A stretch of DNA of 18,164 bases from NCBI GenBank assembly GCA_001871755.1, contig MNXL01000018.1, forward strand, positions 1-18,164, in the 5' to 3' direction. The notes under the pieces were generated by a model. The model made no database searches. It saw nothing but the letters and a program-made list of their open reading frames with translations, and was not told where the DNA came from. Position numbers and translations under genes: made by a program. Origin of the DNA: Anaerolineae bacterium CG2_30_64_16. Its GTDB lineage: Bacteria; Chloroflexota; Anaerolineae; CG2-30-64-16. Positions 14,696-18,164 of the stretch are shown here, one piece after another. Numbering within the stretch: the first letter of the stretch is position 1; every line of letters begins with the position of its first letter.

Positions 14696-16314
14696 TGGAT
14701 CAAATGCGCGAGATAGGACGGCGCTTGCAGGACGAGCAAAGCTTGACCGCTGATGACACCACCGGGTTGGTGACGATCGCCCGCGCCATCCCTTCGACAA
14801 GCTCAGGACAGGCTTGAGGGCCTTCGTTTGGGACGAAGGCCAACCGGTACGGACGCTGGCGGACACCCTGGGGGTCTCGCCTACGACGTTCTATGCGATG
14901 TTGCGCCTGGCGATCAGGGCGCTGATGTGGGTTCATCGGCGCAAGGAGTCGGTCGAGGCCTTGAACGACCGGCTTGGGGATGTGCAGGAGCGCTTGGCGC
15001 GAGTGGAACAAGCCTACGCGGTTGCGCAAGAGAAAGCTTAAAGCCTGACGCACACCTTGGCCGAGGCCCAGAACAAGGTGGTTTCCCTGGAAACCCAGGT
15101 TGCTCACCTGCAGGCGCAGTGGACGGTGATGCAGGACCGCTTGATCGTGGTGTTGAAGCTGGCGGGGCGCTGCACGGTGCGCAGCATCGTCGAAGTCCTG
15201 GAATCCGGGCTGGGGATCCACGTCTCGGTGGGATACGTGCAAGGGGTCATCACCCAGGCCGAGCTGAGTGCCCACACGGCGCTGGGGCGGCTGTTGGAGG
15301 TCATTACCTTGTCGGGGGCCATCTGCGTGGACGAAGTCTTCTTCAAAGAGGTGGGGCGGCAGATGTTGGGTGTGGTGATTGTGGATCCGCTTAGCGGGCT
15401 GATTCTGCGTCTGCAACGCTGCAGCGAGCGCAGCAAGGAGGCCATCGGCGAGGTACTCCAGCAGTTCGCCGCGGCGGGTTTCCAGGAGCGGATCAAGCTG
15501 TACTTGACCGATATGTACACCGGCTACTTGCAGCCGGTGAAGACGCACCTGCCCAAAGCTGTTCATCAGTTCTGCTGGTTTCACATCAACTGTTTCCACA
15601 TCGGTGCGCGGGTGCATCGGGCCACGCGTACCTACGAGAAGGCGGTCAAAGCCTTGGCTGTCTTTGACAAGCAGCACCCCAACGCGCTGTCCCCGGCAGA
15701 CCAGAAGCAACGCCAAGCGCTCGTAGCGGCCCAAGATCAAGCTCAACGCTACTGGGCAAGGCGCACAACGTTTCCAGCGCATGCTGATGGGTACCCTGTG
15801 GTTGCCCACCCTCGACTTGGCCACGGCCCGGCTGGACCGGCTCATTCGCGTTGCGGCCCAGGTCAAGAACCCGTACGTCAACGAGATGGGCGCCTTCCTG
15901 GCGGACCACCGAGCTGGCTTGTTGGTGTTCTACGCCCGCCTGGAGAGCAGTCGGCATACACTGAAACGGATATCGCGTTCGCAACAAAAGTGGGTGCCTT
16001 TGACCAAGCGTTGGGCGGTCCCCATCACTTCCAATGCAGCCGAACATGTGTTTCGCTGCCTCCGCCGCTACACCCACCAGATGGACCACTTTGGCACTCC
16101 CGCAGCGACGCAACGCTTCTTTGACCTTTTCGCCTTCTATCACGATGTCCACACCTTACGAGCTGGTAAACGGGCTGGCCATTCACTCCTTGCGGCAGCC
16201 CACACGGACGTCAAAAAACTCTTCGGTACAGATGACCCTTACACCAGCTTGGGCTTTCCACCTGCTTCCCAGGCCTTCGTCCCGGTGCAGAGTGTCCAGT
16301 CAGCTGCTGCCTAA
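14696..16314 (+). pseudogene. DDE transposase gene broken by repeat insertion, stop and frameshift
   Basis: ATG 14696 follows GGAGG. The pieces read in order: MDQMREIGRRLQDEQSL...IARAI, then (after the 26-base repeat) RAFVWDEGQPVRTLADTLGV with a helix-turn-helix, a coiled coil ending AVAQEKA, TAA at 15039-15041, the same frame resuming SLTHTLAEAQNKVVSLETQV, and a one-base shift near 15760 into AQRFQRMLMGTLWLPTLD. Likely catalytic acids are D in ICVDEVFF, D in YLTDMYTGY and E in NAAEHVFRCLRR, the order expected of an RNase H-fold DDE enzyme. A Cys/His pair (FCWFHINCFH) lies between them. Three independent lesions mean that this copy makes no full-length enzyme. Confidence 0.85.
14791..14816. 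repeat. 26-base dispersed repeat inserted in the transposase gene
   Basis: The bases CCTTCGACAAGCTCAGGACA and GGCTTG interrupt the transposase reading frame. Removing exactly these 26 bases restores ATC-AGG-GCC (IARAI-RAFVW). The sequence translates as SSGQA / VLSLSKG / PELVEG-type peptides in its frames, a known hallmark of a very widespread short bacterial repeat. The insertion is not a multiple of three and creates TGA at 14815-14817. Confidence 0.75.
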
Positions 16315-16343
16315 GATGGCGAACAAAGGCGCTTCCATGAACA

Positions 16344-16792
16344 CTACCCCGCTTTCGCCTCCAGGATGGGATGCGCTTCTTTCAGGAAGAGATCGAGCCG
16401 GTAATCGAGCACGCCCTGCGCGTCGCGCAAGTGCGCCACGACGTTTCGGATGGTCCAGCCGCCATCCGGCGGCGGTTGAGCCATGACATCCCCTCCGGCA
16501 GCCCTGCCAGAAGCGCAGCCACCGCCACGGGCGTTTGCCGGAGCTTCTCCAGGGCGGCGAAGGGTTCCAGCGCATCGAACCAGTAATTGGGCATAAACCG
16601 TTGATAGGTATCGGGCCACGCGCCGCACGTGGGACATGGCGCCGCTGGTTCGGCGAGCGTCAGATGGCCGCACGTGCGACAGACATAGGGATGCGGAGCC
16701 TCGCTGATCAACGGGATTCGCCCTTCAGACAGAGCGGCCGCGCTTCCCATGAGCGCGGCCAACAGGCTCTTGTCCACATCAAAGCTTGCCAA
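16344..16792 (-). pseudogene. Zinc-ribbon plus DinB-like protein, frameshifted and cut by the IS
   Basis: On the minus strand the first frame gives LLAALMGSAAALSEGRIPLI, a rubredoxin-like zinc ribbon (YVCRTCGHLTL...CPTCGAWPD, four Cys), and FDALEPFAALEKLRQTPVAV ending LLAGLPEG. The match then moves to another frame as DVMAQPPPDGGWTIRNVVAH and LRDAQGVLDYRLDLFL, a DinB/YfiT-like four-helix start. The shift is at GAGGGGATG near 16493 and would be healed by one extra G. The frame ends HPILEAKAG-stop, and the stop lies in the IS terminal repeat, so the rest of the DinB domain is gone. The 5' end abuts the truncated BTAD gene and may also be incomplete. DinB-type proteins often use a metal with thiol cofactors. 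Confidence 0.65.
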
Positions 16793-17732
16793 TGCGGGGG
16801 ATGCCCTGCCGGCCCACCCACTCGACCAGCGCCTCGGCCAGCCGCGTCTTGCCGATGCCCGCTTCGCCGGCGATCAGGGCCAGGCCCGGCCGGCCCCTGG
16901 CCTCGCGCCACGCCCGGAGGAGCTGCGCCCACTCGGCCTCACGGCCCATCAGGGGAATGGCAGCTTCAGTCTGTGCCGGCGCGACCGGTTGGGGTTTGAC
17001 GTTTAGCAGCCGTTCGTAAAGCTCGCGCGTGGCCCCGCTCGGCGCCACGTCCAGCTCGCGGCGCAACACGGTGACGCAGGTGTGATACGTGTGGAGTGCG
17101 GCCGCGCGGTCGTCGTTGAGCGCATGGAGGCGCATCAACTGGGCGTAGGCCGGCTCGTGCAGCGGATCGTGGCGCAGCAGCGCCTGCGCATGGCCGATGG
17201 CCTGCCGGTAGTCGCGGCGCGCCTCGTGCAGGGCCGCCAACTGCTCTCGCGCCACGCCATACGCCTGCGCCAGCCGATCCCGCTCGGCCAGCAGCCAATC
17301 GCTGTAACAGCCCGGCAACAGTTCGCCGCCATAGGTCGCCACCGCCTCCTCCAGGGCCGCTATCTGCCCATCTATGTCCGCCTTCGCCCTGGCCTGCTGC
17401 AAGCCCGCCTCGAACGCGGCCACGTCCGACCAGCAGGCGTCTTCGCCGCGCCACTGCACCGTCAGCTCGTCCGTGATGAGCAACTGATCCGCGTCCGGCA
17501 AGGCCCGGCGCAGCCGATGCCAGAGGTTGCGCAGGTTGGTGCGGGCCTGCTCCTCGGTGGAATCCAGCCAGAAGAAGAAGGCGAGCTGCTGCCGGGGAAT
17601 GGGGCTGCCGCGATGCAAGAGGAGGTACGCCAGCAATTCCTGGAGGCGCGCCTGGTCGAAGCCTTTGACCACCTCGTTGCGGTGGAGTAAGCGAAACGAG
17701 CCGAGCAAGTACAGATGAAGGGGTGACGCCAT
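16779..17732 (-). pseudogene. BTAD-type transcriptional regulator truncated after Walker A
   Basis: The 317 residues start MASPLHLYLLGSFRLLHRNE, the winged-helix domain of SARP/AfsR-like regulators (to about 95). The bacterial transcriptional activator domain follows (about 100-245; WSDVAAFEAGL...GELLPGCYSDWLLAERDRL), made of TPR-like helices with RELDVAPSGATRELYERL. A short linker leads to an AAA/STAND-type ATPase beginning MGREAEWAQLLRAW with Walker A GEAGIGKT at 289-296. The match ends at VEWVGRQGIP near 16800, then RIGKL-stop. Walker B, sensors and the usual several hundred residues of C-terminal TPR are missing. The N-terminal DNA-binding and BTAD parts are intact, so a short regulator could still be made. 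GGTGAG precedes the ATG. Confidence 0.85.
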
Positions 17733-17870
17733 GGATAGCTCACCGAAAGGGTCTGGCAGCGCGCATTGCGAATGAGATCATAGTGAGTCAGACCAAGACT
17801 TGGGCTTCATCGCCTGGATTAGGGCTAAGGACTAAATAACTTACTCATCTGTTCCGGCAAATGAAGGAGG

Positions 17871-17884
17871 AACTTGCGCAAGTT
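17871..17884. promoter_or_regulatory. Perfect 14-base palindrome, possible operator
   Basis: AACTTGCGCAAGTT is its own reverse complement. It lies 139 bases upstream of the minus-strand BTAD regulator start. A further inverted pair, TAAATAACTT (17833-17842) and AAGTTATTTA (17880-17889), overlaps it. This is the form expected for a dimeric DNA-binding protein site, but no protein can be named. Confidence 0.35.
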
Positions 17885-17894
17885 ATTTACTTCT
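17885..17894. repeat. Left target-site duplication of the MITE-like element
   Basis: ATTTACTTCT, repeated exactly at 18038-18047 on the other side of the element. The next two bases (CA) also match, so the direct repeat can be read as 12 bases. Confidence 0.7.
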
Positions 17895-18037
17895 CAATGT
17901 CATTAAGATAAGGGAACTAGCCCAGACCTGACAGGTTGTCGGGGTCACTTTTCAGCATACATCCACATCTGATGAGACCGAATCCGGCTTGAAACGCTAC
18001 TTCGGGAAACCTGTCAGGTCTTAACTTAATGACATTG
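17895..18037. mobile_element. MITE-like non-autonomous element, 143 bases
   Basis: CAATGTCATTAAG (17895-17907) and CTTAATGACATTG (18025-18037) are perfect 13-base terminal inverted repeats. ATTTACTTCT occurs immediately outside both ends (17885-17894 and 18038-18047), a 10-base target duplication. Inside, AGACCTGACAGGTT (17924-17937) and AACCTGTCAGGTCT (18008-18021) form a second perfect 14-base inverted pair, and each also contains its own small palindrome (ACCTG-N-CAGGT). No reading frame is present. The size, ends and duplication fit a miniature element mobilised by a transposase in trans. A duplication of about ten bases is typical of IS4-type elements, but the parent is not in this window. 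Confidence 0.75.
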
Positions 18038-18047
18038 ATTTACTTCT
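18038..18047. repeat. Right target-site duplication of the MITE-like element
   Basis: ATTTACTTCT, the second copy, directly abutting the right terminal inverted repeat. CTAAGGACT (17825-17833) and AGTCCTTAG (18049-18057) form an additional inverted pair just outside. Confidence 0.7.
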
Positions 18048-18056
18048 CAGTCCTTA

Positions 18057-18106
18057 GAGGCTTTAGCCGGTTTCTGCTGCTGGCCAGAGTAACCGGCTGA
18101 AGCCTC
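18057..18106. repeat. 16-base-pair hairpin
   Basis: GAGGCTTTAGCCGGTT (18057-18072) and AACCGGCTGAAGCCTC (18091-18106) pair over 16 positions with a single T-G wobble and an 18-base loop. No T-run follows on either strand, so it is not a standard terminator. It may be a dispersed palindromic repeat or part of an RNA. The remaining bases to 18164 show nothing I can name. Confidence 0.6.
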
Positions 18107-18164
18107 GATTCCAGAAGATGATCTGAACATCTATCGTGATTTCGACGCGGGAAGCGCATGACCT

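Larger units (their letters stand above)
14591..16350 (+). mobile_element. Degenerate insertion sequence, 1760 bases, DDE transposase
   Basis: GGGGTAGTGTTCA at 14591-14603 and TGAACACTACCCC at 16338-16350 are perfect 13-base terminal inverted repeats around a single transposase gene. A second, inner pair is near perfect: GGCTGGACACT (14630-14640) and AGTGTCCAGTC (16291-16301), ten of eleven bases. The right terminal repeat lies exactly where the minus-strand zinc-ribbon/DinB-like gene stops matching its family, so the IS end is well placed. The flanks (CGGAAT left, GCTTTC right) show no target duplication, and the left flank does not continue the DinB gene; adjacent DNA was probably deleted or rearranged. 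I cannot name the IS family with confidence. Confidence 0.7.

Noticed and set aside
14700..15881. 393-residue minus-strand open frame across the transposase
   Set aside because: His/Gln/Arg-rich antisense shadow of the transposase. It includes the repeat-derived 'PELVEG' peptide and shows no domain.
16351..16357. GCTTTCG next to both IS ends as part of the inverted repeat
   Set aside because: On the left side it is separated from the terminal repeat by six bases and on the right it belongs to the interrupted gene, so the match is probably chance.
17082..17690. 202-residue + strand open frame
   Set aside because: Antisense of the BTAD regulator, which has clear domain motifs and a sensible start.
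17833..18106. CRISPR-like repeats
   Set aside because: The repeats are inverted pairs and one direct pair, not regularly spaced direct repeats with unique spacers, and no cas gene is present.

Overview
The window looks like GC-rich chromosomal DNA from a member of the Chloroflexota, most likely Anaerolineae or Caldilineae. This is an inference. It rests on a secreted protein carrying a 'YLPLVLR' motif followed by a Pro/Thr linker, on a 26-base 'CCTTCGACAAGCTCAGGACA...' dispersed repeat, and on the family mix. No rRNA, tRNA or CRISPR array was seen.

Left part (1-7585, all + strand). A short repeat and the decayed 5' end of a glycogen branching enzyme gene (glgB-like) come first. A three-helix membrane protein, an RNB-domain exoribonuclease, a diacylglycerol-kinase-family lipid kinase and a PAP2 phosphatase follow; the last two overlap and form a kinase/phosphatase pair. 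Next is a small membrane-protein ORF without a convincing start, overlapping by ATGA the start of a 1107-residue anchored or secreted zinc metalloprotease (HEFGH). Two factor-independent terminators close this part.

Middle part (7809-13357, all + strand). A good extended -10 promoter leads into closely spaced genes: a GlsB/YmgE-type membrane protein, a 63-residue two-helix membrane protein, a double PRC-barrel protein, a YtxH-like membrane protein, a possible 28-residue peptide, a CsbD-like stress protein, a receiver-only response regulator, an unknown 100-residue protein, the membrane protease FtsH, and a VIT1/CCC1-type metal transporter broken by a frameshift and a stop. Taken together this looks like an envelope-stress cassette: small membrane and envelope proteins, a phospho-sensor and a membrane quality-control protease. 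It is the best candidate here for a functional system not named as a unit.

Right part (13506-17732) is a scar of truncated pieces: a formylglycine-generating-enzyme-like N-terminus, a coiled-coil fragment, a small membrane protein on the minus strand, a degenerate insertion sequence (14591-16350) with perfect 13-base terminal repeats, a frameshifted zinc-ribbon/DinB-like gene cut off at the IS end, and a BTAD-type transcriptional regulator that stops just after its Walker A motif. The IS transposase is itself broken by the 26-base repeat, a stop codon and a frameshift.

The last 430 bases are non-coding. They hold a 14-base perfect palindrome, a 143-base MITE-like element with 13-base perfect terminal inverted repeats and a 10-base target duplication, and a 16-base-pair hairpin. 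Several frameshifts lie at runs of G, so some could be sequencing indels; the 26-base insertion, the in-frame stops and the truncations cannot be explained that way.
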